DNA from: Archegozetes longisetosus
Lineage: Eukaryota > Arthropoda > Arachnida > Sarcoptiformes > Trhypochthoniidae
Direction of reading: 5' to 3'
DNA length: 64,000 bases
NCBI GenBank assembly: GCA_018873245.2
Contig: JAEMBT020000008.1
Coordinates: 3,210,001-3,274,000 of the forward strand
Made by a program: the position numbers and the translations under genes. Positions 47,972 to 61,536 of this stretch are shown here, piece by piece. The notes under the pieces were generated by a model. That model was not told the DNA's origin, did no database searches, and saw nothing but the letters and a program-made list of their open reading frames with translations. How positions within the stretch are numbered: position 1 is the stretch's first letter; each line of letters opens with the position of its first letter.

Positions 47972-49009
47972 TTATATCGTTAATTCTCCAATAAAAAAGA
48001 TTGTCGAATTGCCAGATAGTTCAACTCTATCTCCAATAATCTTACAAAAGACTATTCCTTTTCTGAGAGAGCACTGTTGGCCAACAAGTTCACCATTAGT
48101 TATGATTCCATATTGATCGTACTGTCTCTTCCAATATGGTGCCAGCACTGTATGAGCAGATCCTGTCACTGGATCTTCATTTATTCCAAACCACGGAGCA
48201 AAGTAACGTGACAGAAAGTGTACTTTGTCTGAGTTATAGTCTGACTTTTGCGTTACAATAACACCTCTGACCACATCATTTGTATCTACTTTCAATAGTT
48301 GATCAAAATCAGGATTTACTTTATAAATAAGCCCTTCTGTTTCTGGATTATCTTTCAATCGTAGCAATAGTTTCTTAGTTCCAGATGAGTATTGAACATC
48401 TTGTATACAATCTTTGTTTAGTTCAGATCCCAATATATTTCTTATTATTTGTTCTATCCATGAATTATCACTTTGGTCAAGAGGTACGCAGTCATTCAAT
48501 GGAAAGTTGAGAGAAATTAAATCTTCACCTAAACCAGTCGTAGCCTCCAGAAGTCCTTTATATTTGGTCTGAAATTTGAGTTTGTTGACACTGATTTGAG
48601 CTGCATCTGGATTTTGTTTAAATCGTTCAAATAAGACGGTAGCAGTTGCAAGAGTAGCGTGACCGCAGAGTTCCACTTCTTTGGTTGGTGTGAACCATCT
48701 CAATGTATAACACGATGGATCATCTGTTTGACTATCTTTGGTCCATCCTTTTGCAACAAAAGCAGTTTCACTTATGTTCATTTCTGATGCTATTTTTTGT
48801 TTTATTTCATCAGTTATGTCGTCCTATAGTTAAGTAGAGATAAAATTTGATTTATCAATAAATGGAGCTTTGCTTAAATTGATACATAATTTAAAACTTG
48901 TTACTGAACTAACATCATACTGAAGAATACAAACAGCGGCTGCATTGCCAGTAAATGGTTGGTTATTATGCAAAGTGAACGCATCGACAGTATATAAGGG
49001 CAATTGCAT
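47972..49009 (-). CDS. PhzF/PBLD-family isomerase-like protein
   Basis: Two minus-strand exons, 49009-48914 and 48823-47972 (donor GTTAGT, acceptor CTATAG), giving 315 residues. It has the duplicated hot-dog-like fold signatures of the phenazine-biosynthesis-like family. The opening is YTVDAFTLHNNQPFTGNAAA. MNISETAFV carries the glutamate that is catalytic in bacterial PhzF. WFTPTKEVELCGHATLATA follows, then the C-terminal-half motif FAPWFGINEDPVTGSAHTVL. The animal relatives are called PBLD/MAWBP. Bacterial PhzF isomerises a dihydro-anthranilate; the animal substrate is not established. The length is a little above the usual 290. No damage was seen. Confidence 0.9.
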
Positions 49010-49871
49010 TGTAATTCAGTAATTTTGTCGATATTATTGACAATAATCCAGATTAACTATGAAGTGAAAATTAAATTGAAGTAATTGCTGTTACAAATAG
49101 TTTAGTTTTAAATAAATGTGGCTTTCATGTACTTCTTGTCACACAGCAGTACGGTATCTTATCTGAAAATTTTCTCAAGGATTTCACGATCTCATATCTC
49201 ATTTTGAACAGTTTGGCTCGAATTGAAGATCGAAGCAAGTTACAATCTTATTGTGAAAGCTTAAGTTTAGTTTTACAGTTTTATTTAAACTATTTGACAA
49301 CTTTAGCTCAAGTTTTTGTTTATTGATTTAATGTCTATTTTGCTAAAACAGCTGAACATATTTTCTAAAAAATTCTAAAACAATTAAGTCATTTTCTTAA
49401 GTCATTCTTAAATGATTTAAAATTAAGCTTAAAGCGGACTCATTCATTTCGATTGAAAAACTAGATTAAGATTTAGTGTTTCTGTTCGAGAGTAAAACTA
49501 AATAGAGGGTCGCACTCAAAAATTGGGTCAAATTTGTCGGTCAAAGCAGCATGATCAACTCTTCTTTTGCATCTGCCTCACATCTTCAACCCAAATGGAT
49601 CAAAAGTGTATTGAATCTAACTCTTCAGTTAACCTTTTTCAATCCATTTTTAGTGTTGAGTACGTTAGAGAACGAGATTGAAAAAGTAGATAAATCGAGC
49701 TGAGAGAACATATCAAATTGTTTGTGCGTGTGTGAGAGATTACAATACATTAAGTTCATATTGAAAAGTACTACAAATTTTAGTGATAACTTATAAGTTA
49801 AGTATATACTGATATATAACTTGTAAAAACTGATTTAAATGTTAGAGCTTTTCATAGTATATTATAACTCA

Positions 49872-49902
<31 letters not shown>

Positions 49903-51298
49903 ATGAACGATTCCATGTGTTGAGTTAAAAATTTGCTTAAGGAAACTGATTCTTAATTTTGTAAGTTTGACCTAATAGGATGATTGAAAATTTTCGATCA
50001 TCCTTTTGTAATCATAAATGACATAACAAGATATGGAGCTTTGGATGCAAGAGTAGCCTCTTTTCTGTTTAAAAACATCGAAAGGACTTAACTATTAAAG
50101 CATTAATATTTATATATTGTATTTAGGGCTTTAGTCATTGAGTGATTGAATGTTTTTTAAGAGCCTACGTATGAAGTTATGAGTAGGCTTGTGCAAGGTA
50201 TGAAAAAGCATGTTTCATTTGCTAACTCTAATTATGTGCAATTCTTAAAATTTACAGATCATTACGTAAGCTTTCATTAGTTTCAGTTTGAAAGCACATA
50301 TTTTTGCATATTTTGATCAAAATTTTAAATGCACGCATATTTCGTCATTTCTAAAGATAAATGCATATTTTTCTACTTTGGCCTCTCGAGAGACACTTCA
50401 ATTTTGTCCTTTATAGGAAAATGATACAACATTTCAATTCTCTATTGTGATACAAAGTTTTTCAATGAATACTAAATTACTTTGAAGTTTCACTGATTAG
50501 AGCAGTTTGAAGTGAATTATCACTTCAAACTGTGAAATAGTACAAGCCAATAAAATGTGTTTATAAACGTTGTCCCCGACCTCGAAGCGTGTTCTACTGT
50601 TCGTCATTTTAAGTGGTTTAGTAAAACATCATATTGTGACACATCGTAACGCTTACTTAAATAATTACTTATAACATCCTATTTCAATATTAAATCGCAT
50701 TCAATTTGAAAATGCATATTTATTGAAAATAATTGCACATGTTGCACAAGCTTAGTTATTAATATAAGAAGTAATGAATACTACTTTTAAATTGAAGACA
50801 GCTTAGATTATTAGTAGTTTAGAATTAACCTAACTTTAGCTTAACTTCAGTGCTGCTTAACATAAATCGTAGTTTGCATTAATTATCATTTATATAATAT
50901 ATAAGTTATTCATATATTATATCATTTTCGTTTTATGCTATCAAAACTTATGCGATAAGACTTGTCAAACACTTATCTCTATGTTATTTTGCCATTAGCT
51001 AAGAGTTGAATAATTGACTCAAATCAAGCATAATATGCTTGATTTGACATATTATGTTATACAGTATATGTCTTAATGTATACGTTTTGGTTTTCTAGTC
51101 TCAAATGTAAGGCTCAGATTAAAAAACATTTAATTCGCCAATCAGACTAAATAGCTAGAACTCAACATTGAATAACAAGTTTTTAGTTTAAGTTTTAACA
51201 TTATTGGGAAGCCTTTTGATATTTTGTCATTTGGCTGCTCTTGCAGTCAAACCTTCATACATAAGCATTATAGACATAAATGCGACACACTGTATGTT
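49010..51298. other. Gene-poor interval with a TC microsatellite
   Basis: AT-rich DNA upstream of the PhzF-family gene, probably holding its promoter. A pure TC dinucleotide run of about 28 bases lies near 49874-49902. No coding similarity was recognised. Confidence 0.4.
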
Positions 51299-51820
51299 CA
51301 GTCGGTCGAAAAAAGTTGTGCAAAGATCCCGGATTAATCTCCGATGCGTTTGGATGAGATAAGAGGGACGAGACAGAAATTGAAACTATAAGTTTATAGC
51401 GTCAAATTATAGCATTACTCAGTAATTAAAAAACATAATATCAGTAATGTTATTCGTAGCTGAAGTCAGTTTATTTGATATTCATAAGTTATAGAATGAA
51501 AGTTACTGATAAGATATATCAAACTATTTCAATCAAAATAGTTCAACAGTTAACTGTGATTCAATTTAAATAATTTTAATGATGAGTCGGACCGCTCTCT
51601 CGAGCTATCACTTTTTGTAACAGATGTGGCATTGACTCAACCACAAAGATGAGTCAAAGTCTATTTTATCAGAGTTGCAAACTAATTTTTTAAGTATTCA
51701 TTTATTGATTAATATCACTAAACGTAATACAGATCTAAATGAGTTGTTGAGCCCTTAGGTTTATGAACTCTTCTGCATCTTTTTAGTGATGACAAATACA
51801 TAACTTTTATCTGTCGACGG
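51299..51820. mobile_element. 525-bp-type MITE, copy 2
   Basis: Nearly identical over its full length to 15603-16127, with the same ends (CAGTCGGTCGAAAAAAGTTG ... CTGTCGACGG). Unlike copy 1 it is not flanked by TA on both sides (TT on the left, TC on the right), so its borders have changed since insertion or arose another way. Confidence 0.9.
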
Positions 51821-51833
51821 TCCAAAATCAAAA

Positions 51834-52029
51834 ATTGTACTGTGATTTGCAATTGCTATTAATGAAACGGTCTCTATAGCACTGCAGTTTCAATAAATGC
51901 AAATTTGTTTTTTAGACCAATACAATAAAAAAATGATGCAATACAATAGAAAATCTAAAGTTTTATGTTTTGAAACTGCAGTGCTATTGAGGCTGTTTGG
52001 TTAATAGCAATTGCAGATCACAGTACAAT
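51834..52029. repeat. 196-bp MITE with long inverted arms
   Basis: The left arm, ATTGTACTGTGATTTGCAAT and on to CACTGCAGTTTCA, is matched by the reverse complement at the right end (TGAAACTGCAGTGC ... CAGTACAAT). The arms are about 60 bases with a few changes. It begins 13 bases after MITE copy 2. Confidence 0.85.
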
Positions 52030-53089
52030 TTATCCTCAGTCAAACTATCACTATGTTTGAAATAAATGATATCAATTAATCCAACGAGCGATACCCTTAA
52101 ATTACGACTTACAGATTTCATAATTAACTGAACTTCTTATTTCGATCCGTTTTTTTTAATATTTAAAGTGAATGAACTCAAGATAAACCGATTGACAAGT
52201 TTATCATTTGACATTGCTCGCCATTTCTACATATTCTGTATTCTCTATCATCCTATGAATTCTGTGCTCACATAATATTGTTCAGCTACCAAATAATTAA
52301 AGCTCAATATTTGGTTTTGTTAATTGATTTTTGACTAATCTATTAAGATATGACTTATATTTTAAAATTGAAACATTATTAATCGAGTAAATGAATCTAT
52401 TGAAGAACTATAGTGCTTTTAACTTAAGATATTTTTCATTGAACTTTGAAAAGAAGATAGCCAATAAGATAGTAAAAACGTTCATAGAAAGTTTTAATTT
52501 CGTGTTAGATTTTTGCATAAGAAACTAAGTTTATTGGAGAAAAATATTTTTTGTACATAAGTGTTATTATTGAGTGTTAAATACATAGTATTATGAAAAG
52601 TTTATAAAGATTCAAAAAGCTTAAATCAACTAAACTCCTTATAAGCGATTGAATCTAAAATATTTAATACTTTGAACACATAAAAACAATTGAATTAAGT
52701 TATCAATGAATAGTGATCGCTTAATATACTAGTTTTGATAAAATCTAATGATGCATTCAACAATTTCATATAACAGAATCGATTCCATTTGTCAGTTTAT
52801 AACCAGAATTTTCAGTCCGCACTATGACTATTTTCCTATCGTTTTCCCTGAAAAATCATAATTATAAACCAATTAAACTCAAATTTAAAGCATTCAATCA
52901 ATTAGGATTTATTTTACTCTACTCAGTGTATTGTTGTAAATCAAGTTCACTAAAGACTTTGAGTTGGTGTGCAACGATCGTATCGTTTCTAAAACAATTA
53001 TTCATTTAAAACACCAACTTAAATGAAACGTGATTTACGCCAATACCATTTCTTAGAATTAAATGAATTTTTTCAAGAAAATAGTTGAT
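52030..53089. other. No gene recognised
   Basis: AT-rich intergenic sequence downstream of the minus-strand SLC10 gene. No features seen. Confidence 0.35.
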
Positions 53090-55265
53090 TTACTTTTTGA
53101 GTAATTTTTCAGCGAACGAACTTCTGATGTCGTTTCTCTCTAACTCGACTGATTTGACGCAAAGGAGTTGACTTAAACGATAGTAAATTGAGAAGATAGC
53201 CAGAATGCCTAGTGACGTAAAAGCGTAGAGGAACGGGAAAAGCCATGCCTTTCGCAGTTGCTGTCAACGTTGCAACAAAAGTTATTTTTAGCTTTCATTT
53301 ATAAACATTAATCCATAGTAAATAGTTATATGAATTATTCAAAAGTATTCGCTTTAAATCAATTTCATAAGGAATTAATGAAAGCGGAAAACTTTGAAAA
53401 CTTGAGATTTTAGGACAATTATTTGCTCTATCATTATCATGAATTGATAGATCTGATGCAATTTTTTGTTGAGTGGTCTATCATTTGTTACAACATAATA
53501 GAATTGACAGAAAATAGTGTGAATGAAAAAGGAAATAAATTATACCTGAAACGGGAAAGACAGCGAAACTATAGTAAGGGCTGTTCCAACATTCTTAATA
53601 CCGATCTCAATGGCTATGGTTCTGCTGATTTGAGGTTTAAGGCAGAAAATACTAGCAATTATATAACCCAATGCCAAACCGATTACAGGTAACACAAATT
53701 CTGCGATATACAATCTTAACGGAACGCCAACGAATATATCAGGAAATATGAATATTTCTAAGGTCTGACAGAAGACAACTATTGCGAGACCGGCTATTAC
53801 TCCAACCTTCAAAAAAGATACATTCAATTGTCTTTTAGTTCGATTGTTCTCAATTATTCTTACTTTCGTTATATAAGGTGTGAATTTAGGTAATTTCCAA
53901 TTCAAAATCATCCCAAAGACAACTGGTATTGTGATTAATATGAGCGTAAATGACATTTGAAAGTATGGAATAACTAATGAATTAGTCTCCAAACTTCTTC
54001 CATATAACCAAACATTTAGAGGCATCGTTATAAGAGCCACTATTGTTGAAACAGATGTCATCGTTATACTGTCAATAGGTTATTTAAGAATCGATTTAAT
54101 ATCAAATTTTAAGATCAAACCAAAAATTACATCTCAAATACCTAAGCGAAAGGTCCCCATCACAAAAATATGTGAATATGTTAGATGTGACACCTCCTAA
54201 TATTTAAATTTATAAATTAATCCTTTTTGTCAATTTACACGAATAGAGTATATATTTTGTAAGAATGCATTAGCAATGCAAATAGTGATTGACAATACCT
54301 GGTGTTGTAGCTAATATAAGGAGACCTGTAGCGTGAAGTGCATCCAAGTCAAGTGAAACAATTATAAAATATGAGGCAAGTGGTAAGAATATGAATTGAG
54401 CTATCAGTCCAACAGTTACACCTAACGGTCTTCTCAAATGATTCCATACCTATCAATCAAAAATATATTCAAGGTCCATTTAAATCATGGAAATTTCTTA
54501 GGTTAGGCTTAGAACTATTTAGTAACCTTCAACTCTAGTGCTGTCAACTCAAGTCCTTTGGTATTGAAATAAAGTTTTAATTATCTAAAGAGCTTAATTT
54601 AATATGCATTTTAAGCAAACCCAGGAAGACTTGATAAATTGAACATCAATTTTAAAAAACTTTCTCGTCACACAGGCTGTTCTAACAAGTAAAGTTAGAT
54701 TTTATGTAGAATTTTTTTATACTGTTCATTTCATACTTTCCAATCTGTTTATAATACAAGTGATGAAATACTCAAAATATGAATATTAAAACACAGATTT
54801 GTCACTAGTCACTATACTTATTATTAGAACTGTTAGAGTAGCTTTTCTTTAGTGATTAATCAAAATCTATATTGCTAGGAAAGTGTCAACAAACTTGGGC
54901 AACCTATATTACAATTTTGATCTCTGCAAACTTACAAATTATAAAATTAATGACAAGTTAAAATAGATTAAATTAAAAAATCATTATATTAATCAAATTT
55001 TGAAAGTAAATTATGATTAATTAGCATAAAACTTATAAAAAAATAAGCTTATAAGACTTACTTGTTCTATAGTAACAGAACATCCCATGGCAAACATGAC
55101 ACATACTAGCAGTAATACTAAAAGTATATCATGAATTTGTTTTAGCGTTGGAGTTACATTTGAATCTGATTGTGATGTTCCGTTAATTGTAATATTAGTT
55201 ATGTTTGATATTAAAAAACTTGCATTATTATCACTATTGACCAAACTTTCATCTATTGCCGTCAT
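53090..55265 (-). CDS. SLC10-family sodium-coupled organic-anion (bile-acid type) transporter
   Basis: Six minus-strand exons: 55265-55062, 54449-54299, 54196-54142, 54068-53864, 53806-53546 and 53260-53090. All phases agree and give 348 residues, the family norm. It has an N-terminal extracellular leader with several N-x-T sites (NITNITINGT), then QIHDILLVLLLVCVMFAMGC, ATGLLILATTPGG, FCDGD, MPLNVWLYGRS, FVLPVIGLALGY, IAIEIGIKNVGTALTIVSLS and a last membrane span in QLRKAWLFPFLYAFTSLG. A charged C-terminal tail ends EKLLKK. The 57-bp fourth intron is in frame and stop-free, so it could be retained. It is the intact member of three SLC10 sequences here and guided the reading of the other two. 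Family members import bile acids or steroid sulfates with sodium; the arthropod substrate is unknown. Confidence 0.9.
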
Positions 55266-55446
55266 TATTACAGTATTAATACAGTTTGCAACCAAATACA
55301 ACACTCGCTCTATTGAATTAAGTTTCGATTAATTACAGAATGAAGGAATAAGAGATGCTTGAATTACAAGTCAAATCAACTTAATAGCGAATTCTGGACA
55401 AACTTTTCGTTTTTGTTTCAATTGACAATGGAATTGAGGGTCGAAC

Positions 55447-55660
55447 AAGGGCTTATCTCAAGAACGCAAGCTTCAAATTCAATATCAGTGCAATAAAACC
55501 GAGAAACTTGTTCACTAAGTTTATGAGTTTTTCAATGAGAAAACAGATTTTCTTGTTTTATATATAGTGCTATAAGCAAAACAAATCAATTTAAATGGAA
55601 ATGTTCGTATGAATACAGGTTTTATTGGTAATACCAGTGAAGGCATTGAGATAAGCCCTT
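55447..55660. repeat. Short inverted-repeat element upstream of the SLC10 gene
   Basis: AAGGGCTTATCTCA at the left end is matched by TGAGATAAGCCCTT at the right end, 214 bp apart; weaker pairing continues outward. Probably a MITE. Confidence 0.5.
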
Positions 55661-58600
55661 ATTGTGTAAGAATAATATTTTGATTTGCGAATCACGTTAA
55701 GACATTTCTTTAAAGTAGAAAATTCCCCTAAACGTTTCTTTTTAATCAGTAACAAGTATTGGTGATAAGCTGCACACTGGATTAAACTCTGCTTTCATTA
55801 GTGTTTCATTATAATTGTTCAACTCTTCAAGTTTTCCCTCTAAGTTTGACTCACTCTTCAAGGAATAATAGGTCACAGAAACGCAAGGCGTCAAGATTTC
55901 TGTGAAAATTCATTAACCAAATTATATATTAATGAGTTATGGTTAGCAAGACAAAGAAACTTTCCCTGAATCCTACCTTATTTACTATTTCAATCTCAGT
56001 TATAGTGAAAATTTTCTTTAACTAAATTCTCAGACAATTTTTACACTTGAACAGGTTTAAAGAATTATGAACTTTTATCGGGAAAAACTTTTTTTGGTTT
56101 AATGATGAAGCTTAGCTAACATTGAACTTTTTCAGTTGAACTGATTTAAATGAAATTGCAATTCTAATAAGATTCTAATTTTTGAAAAGCCTTTATCAAT
56201 TATCATTTATAAATCAAAATTCAAGTTTTTTATTCAATCCAAAGTCACAAGTGCTTAATTTTCATGAAAAATGCCTTTCGAACTAATCAAAAGATATTAA
56301 TTAATCTAAAACAATGTCAAATTTGCTAGTTTATGTGCATTTAATTAATACTTCAATGTCTATCAAACTTTTTGTTTGATTAGCGATTCTACCAAACAGT
56401 TATTCCGAGTCTAAAATTGTTTTAAACCTTGAATTGGATTAAACGCATTAAAAAGACTAACGATCATTATATTACGTATTGACAGGCAATTCCGTTTACT
56501 AATCACGAGTCAAGCTAAGAAAATCATGCGTTTAACTCAAATTCGACAAACACTTCTAAATTATTTGAATGTGCGAAAAGGATCAAAATCTCTGTAGTCC
56601 TAAAAGCTCTAAAATAACCTTCAGGTGATCTGATTTGAAAAGCGAAAAAAGTCGATAAAATTTGACCGAACACGCAATACTTTCTTCATATTAAAGATAT
56701 GTTATTTTATATAATAGTTATCTAAAGTTACATCAAAATTTTTCCTAACTAATAAGTTAATAGAGCAAATAATTTGCTACCAATCTGGCTGACCTTTTCT
56801 GCTAAGTTTTTTACATTTGATTTAATTAAACATTAAAATCTTATCACTTAGTTCAGAATTCGACTATAAGACCTGCCGACTTCATATCCTAGAAAAAACT
56901 ATTGAAATTATTTTAATTTTTCGAATCTATTTTTGATTTTTTAGAAACATTATGCATAAAATATGCAATCATTTAATTATTTAATATTCAACACAAGTGT
57001 CTGCATAAATATTTTATAAATGAAATATAATTACTGGTAATAAATCTACGTCTTATTAATAGAGTTTAAGTATCTGTAAAAAATGAAACAATCTATTTTA
57101 AGTGGATTCATATAACCAACATAATCGTCACATTATTCAGAAAATATTTTCATCAAATAAACTTATAATTTATAAAGGCTTAAGGCTAACATACTTGAAC
57201 ACTTTTAAGAGTAGTTTTCAATTAAGTCTCAATGAAAATTTGTCTCACCAATAATTATTATTTAATCCCCATTAATGCAACTAAATTTCCTCTATAATTT
57301 GAATTGTAATTCACGCGCAACATAAGTAGTAATTAAAGAAACATTTTTTCATAAGTTATCAATTAATCAAAATTGCGAATAAAACTAGCATTCAATAAAC
57401 TTTTTATTGTACTTAAGAGTTATTAATAGAAATAGGAAAAACTTTCAACAAGAATATAACAACTTACGAAATATTTTGCTAATCAGTCTTAACTTTTTGA
57501 GAGACCAAATACGAAAAGCAGCTCAATGATAGAATTTGACTAAATGACTTATCATCTGAAGGAGACTCGTCTTTTGTATCAGAGCTATTCCTAACTAACT
57601 TTTTGAAAAGTGACTGTTCAAATATATTTAGTAGAATACAACAATTCTAGATTAAAAGACTATTTATATTAATTTATTCGTGTATTAATTACTTAAAATT
57701 TCCAATCAAATTGCTTTTATTACGGAAGATTACATAATTCTTATGCTTTAATAATTTTTAAACTAGTCATTTGAATAAAAACTTTATCTCTATTTCTTAT
57801 CCTTGACTGTGAATAAATCCTTGAAATTACTAGTAAAATAGGATAATTCAAAAAATTTGTCGGGTAATCTTAAGAAAATCCGGTCGTGATGAATAAAAGT
57901 TAATTGTTATTCACAGATGAATTTCATATTGGTTTGATGAGAAAATGACATGTTTTATTATACAAGAATTTGGAATCATAATAAGTTATTTTCTTTTGAA
58001 ATTATAGTTTCAATATAGCAGTCAAGTTTATCCAATACTCTTAGAAAGTGTGGGGTTTTCAGGGGGTTTAATTCATACCCTTAGACATACCACGTGACTG
58101 CCTCTGAAGCTTTGTACGCTCTATAGGCATCATATAAACGTGACTATTGGTTTCAATAGTCTTATTTATTAATTCTACTGACAAGTGAAAACTGGTTCAA
58201 ATCAAGACCAAGTACTGCTCACTTGTCTAGGCTTTCAAATCAAAACTCATACATTACTGGGCTTTCAAAACTTAATTACAGATTAAATCTTAATTATTGT
58301 TCACAAATATCTTGTCTCTCTTGTCTTGGGTGGAGTCTCGTCTTGGAGTCTTGCCTGCATCAAATTTCTAACCAAATTGTTTCCTTCATTCAAACTTAGA
58401 AGTTTTTAAGTTATGATAAGTTTATAAGAAGAAAACTTCAAACCTATTAATGAATTTCAGATTCATAGCATTACCTATACACTACATTTGCTTTAGAGAT
58501 GAAGGTTGAAGTTAAATATCAATACAATCAAAACTTACAACAGAATTCATTTGATACGGGATTGACATGTTTCAACATTTCTATTATGATCTTTTTGAAC

Positions 58601-59272
58601 TTTTGTCTATACAATTATGTTTACTTTTGAGTTGATGCTTTAGATTTTGGACTTTCCAGAGGGCAAACAATTATAAAAACTTATTTTGTAAACGCAGAGT
58701 ACAAGTAGAGTAGATCTAATTTTTTTGTTACTCTGCTGTATTTGAGGGCTAGATCTAATTCGTGAGTTATATGACAACTGACTTACTCAATAGCAATAAG
58801 GTTGGAGATTACTGGAGAAAGTCTAAAACCTTATCAAACTGAAATGAGTTCCTCGACAACTAAAAATTTCTTATGAGCGTATCTTCAATTAATCCAACAT
58901 AAGCTTTTTGAGTACAGTATTTATTGAGTTAAAAATGAATTTTTCTGAACGCAATAGACACCTGTCAAATCTAAAAATGCCTCATTTTAAACCCATGCAA
59001 CTCACTCTGAATAACACGAGAATAGCTTGGTAGATAACTCAAAATAATTCAATTATAATCAATTTGATGCTAAAAGATCATAAGCTAAATGCAAAATTTT
59101 GTTTTCAAACTTTTTAGGGTTTAAGTCAAGTAAAATATACAAAAACGTTATTTATTTATGCTTTGGTGAGTGGACGACAAAAAATGAAAATGTGTTAAGC
59201 GAGTCATCATTTATTAAAAACTAATTCGAATCTAATTAAAACCAAATAATGACTTGTTATTTTCACCAATTG
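55661..59272. other. Gene-poor interval
   Basis: About 3.6 kb of AT-rich DNA between the divergently oriented SLC10 and STE24 genes. No coding similarity was recognised. Confidence 0.35.
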
Positions 59273-61536
59273 ATGGATCGCTTTGCGACAAACTACTGGT
59301 CAGAATCGAATATTTTTATGTCAGTTCTGGCTTTTTCATGGATAGTATTTATTTGGGATTTATATCTGTCTCAAAGACAAGTAAGCCGAACGTTAAGGGA
59401 AGACATGCCATAAGGCCGGCGACTAAATAAGCCATTGACGTGAACAAATGAACGTGCAATCTATGTTTACATGTCATAAAGAGATAACAATATTTTTTGC
59501 CCCTACACTCTTGCATTGCTTCATATTTGTTTATTGCTACGTTTGACAACCAAAATTGTTTTTCTTTACATCCATGGCTTGTTTGCTTGCTGGCCTAGAG
59601 GCTTGTTTTTCTTTAACTCATTGATCATTTCAATTAATTTCAATTGTTTTTTTCATTTCTGTTCAATTAGTATAAAGTCTATCAAAGTGTTCGTGACGTT
59701 CCCTCTGAACTGAGTGGAGTTTTGGATAGCGAAACCTTGATTAAAGCTAGAGATTATAACATCGACAAGAGTCGGTTCGGCTTCTATGCCTCCGTCTGGA
59801 ACCAAATACTGGCCACTGTTTGTATCCTTTCATTCAATTAGATTTTATTTGCTATATTTGAGTTAATGTTCATTTTTAAACATTTATCTCACATTCTTAA
59901 ACCAGTATTAAGACAGTTCACTAAAGTTAGACATTCAATGATCAAACTTAAGATTTAGTTTAATTTGCATTTATTACTAAATTTTGCAATTACTCTGTAG
60001 TTGCTTTTTAATTCTTATATTGTTTGAGATCGTTCTGAGATGACATCGTTTACAGGTTTAATATTTAAGCTTATTGTTAGGTTTGGCAAAGGTTTAAGTG
60101 AGCAGATCTCTAACTGAAAGCTTTCTTATTCAAACTGATACTTAAATGATTATTATTTCGCTAGATCATTCTCTGGTATGAACTCTTGCCTCAGTTATGG
60201 TCATATTCAGGTCGAGTTCTGGCCAACTTTGGATATGGATCAGATGCAGAGATAATGCAAACCTTAGTGTTTGTATTAATTGGTTCTCTTATATCGACTG
60301 TTATTGATCTTCCGTGGAGTATATATAACACTTTTGTTGTAGAACAAAAGCATGGATTCAATAAACAGACCCCAGCTTTTTATGCAAAGGTTTGCTCACT
60401 AGAAAATCATCATTTCTATCGACAAATTTTAGTTTTATGCTATTCTTTTGTTCTTTATTCAATATTAAGCTTTTAATTGGTTTGTTTTTAGGACAAAGTC
60501 AAGAAGTTTGTTGTAATGCAGGCCATAATTGCTCCAATACTTTCTGCGGCGATATATATCGTGAAAGTCGGCGGCGACTATTTCTTTGTCTATTTGTGGG
60601 GCTTTTGTTTTGCTGTGACTCTACTTCTGATGACAGTTTATGCCGATTACATTGCGCCCTTGTTTGATAAGTTCACTCCATTACCAGAAGGAGAACTGAA
60701 GGACAATATCGAAAAATTGGCAGCAAGTATTGATTTTCCACTTAAGAAACTGTTTGTGGTCGAAGGCTCTAAACGATCGTCACATTCAAATGCATATTTC
60801 TATGGATTTCACAAGAATAAACGAATTGTATTGTTTGACACTCTTATTGAAGATTTTCATAAGCAAAAAGAAGAAAATAAGGGTAAGGCTTAGTTTGAGT
60901 CTAGTTCATGGGTTTCATTAATGAAAACGTTTTTTGATTTACTGTTAATAATGAAGAAAAAGCTGAAAATGAAGTGAAGGCAAGTGGTGAAACGACTACT
61001 AAAGAGCATAAGAAGTGCGGTTGTAACAATGACGAAATACTAGCGGTTTTGGCACATGAATTGGGACATTGGAAATTAAATCATATATTGAAGAACTTGA
61101 TCATAGCTCAGGCAAACCTATTTCTATGTTTTATGGTATTTGCCCTCTTATACAAGAATCAAGTACTTTATAACGCGTTTGGTTTTCACAATATAAGACC
61201 CGTTTTTATCGGAATATTCATTATTTTCCAGTACATATTTTCGCCATACAATGAGGTAAAGCCTGAAGTTGCCAAGTTATCAATTAAAGTCTTTAACCTT
61301 AATGTATTTTCATTTAGATCTTGTCATTCCTGATGACTTGTTTAAGCCGTCGTTTCGAATTTGGTGCCGACGCTTTCGCTAAGCACTTGAATAGAGCTGC
61401 AGATTTGAGAAGTGCTCTGATTAAGTTGAATAAAGATAATCTCGGATTTCCGATCTATGATTGGCTGTATTCAAGTTGGCATCACTCTCACCCACCACTG
61501 CTTGAACGAATTCGAGCTCTCGGAAAAATTGATTAA
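59273..61536 (+). CDS. ZMPSTE24: CAAX prenyl protease 1 (STE24 / ZMPSTE24)
   Basis: Exons 59273-59380, 59671-59817, 60165-60389, 60492-60882, 60957-61255 and 61318-61536; phases agree and give 462 residues (human 475). It is a multi-pass zinc metalloprotease of the endoplasmic reticulum and inner nuclear membrane that trims prenylated CAAX proteins such as lamin-A precursors or mating factors. Seen: an N-terminal helix ([20 protein letters not shown]), [15 protein letters not shown], the family block [16 protein letters not shown], the zinc motif HELGH at about 61055, FSPYNE, the third zinc ligand in [11 protein letters not shown], and the C-terminal [14 protein letters not shown] Lys/Glu-rich loop before the active site includes KCGCNND. 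No key residue is missing. Confidence 0.93.

Noticed and set aside
49874..49902. TC dinucleotide run as a possible regulatory (GAGA-type) element
   Set aside because: A plain microsatellite with no promoter nearby; nothing beyond the repeat supports a function.
53423..53692. 89-codon forward open frame
   Set aside because: Mostly antisense to the fifth exon of the minus-strand SLC10 gene; no independent support.
59349..59713. Open frames of 65-66 codons on both strands
   Set aside because: They fall in the first intron of STE24 and across its exon borders; no family likeness.
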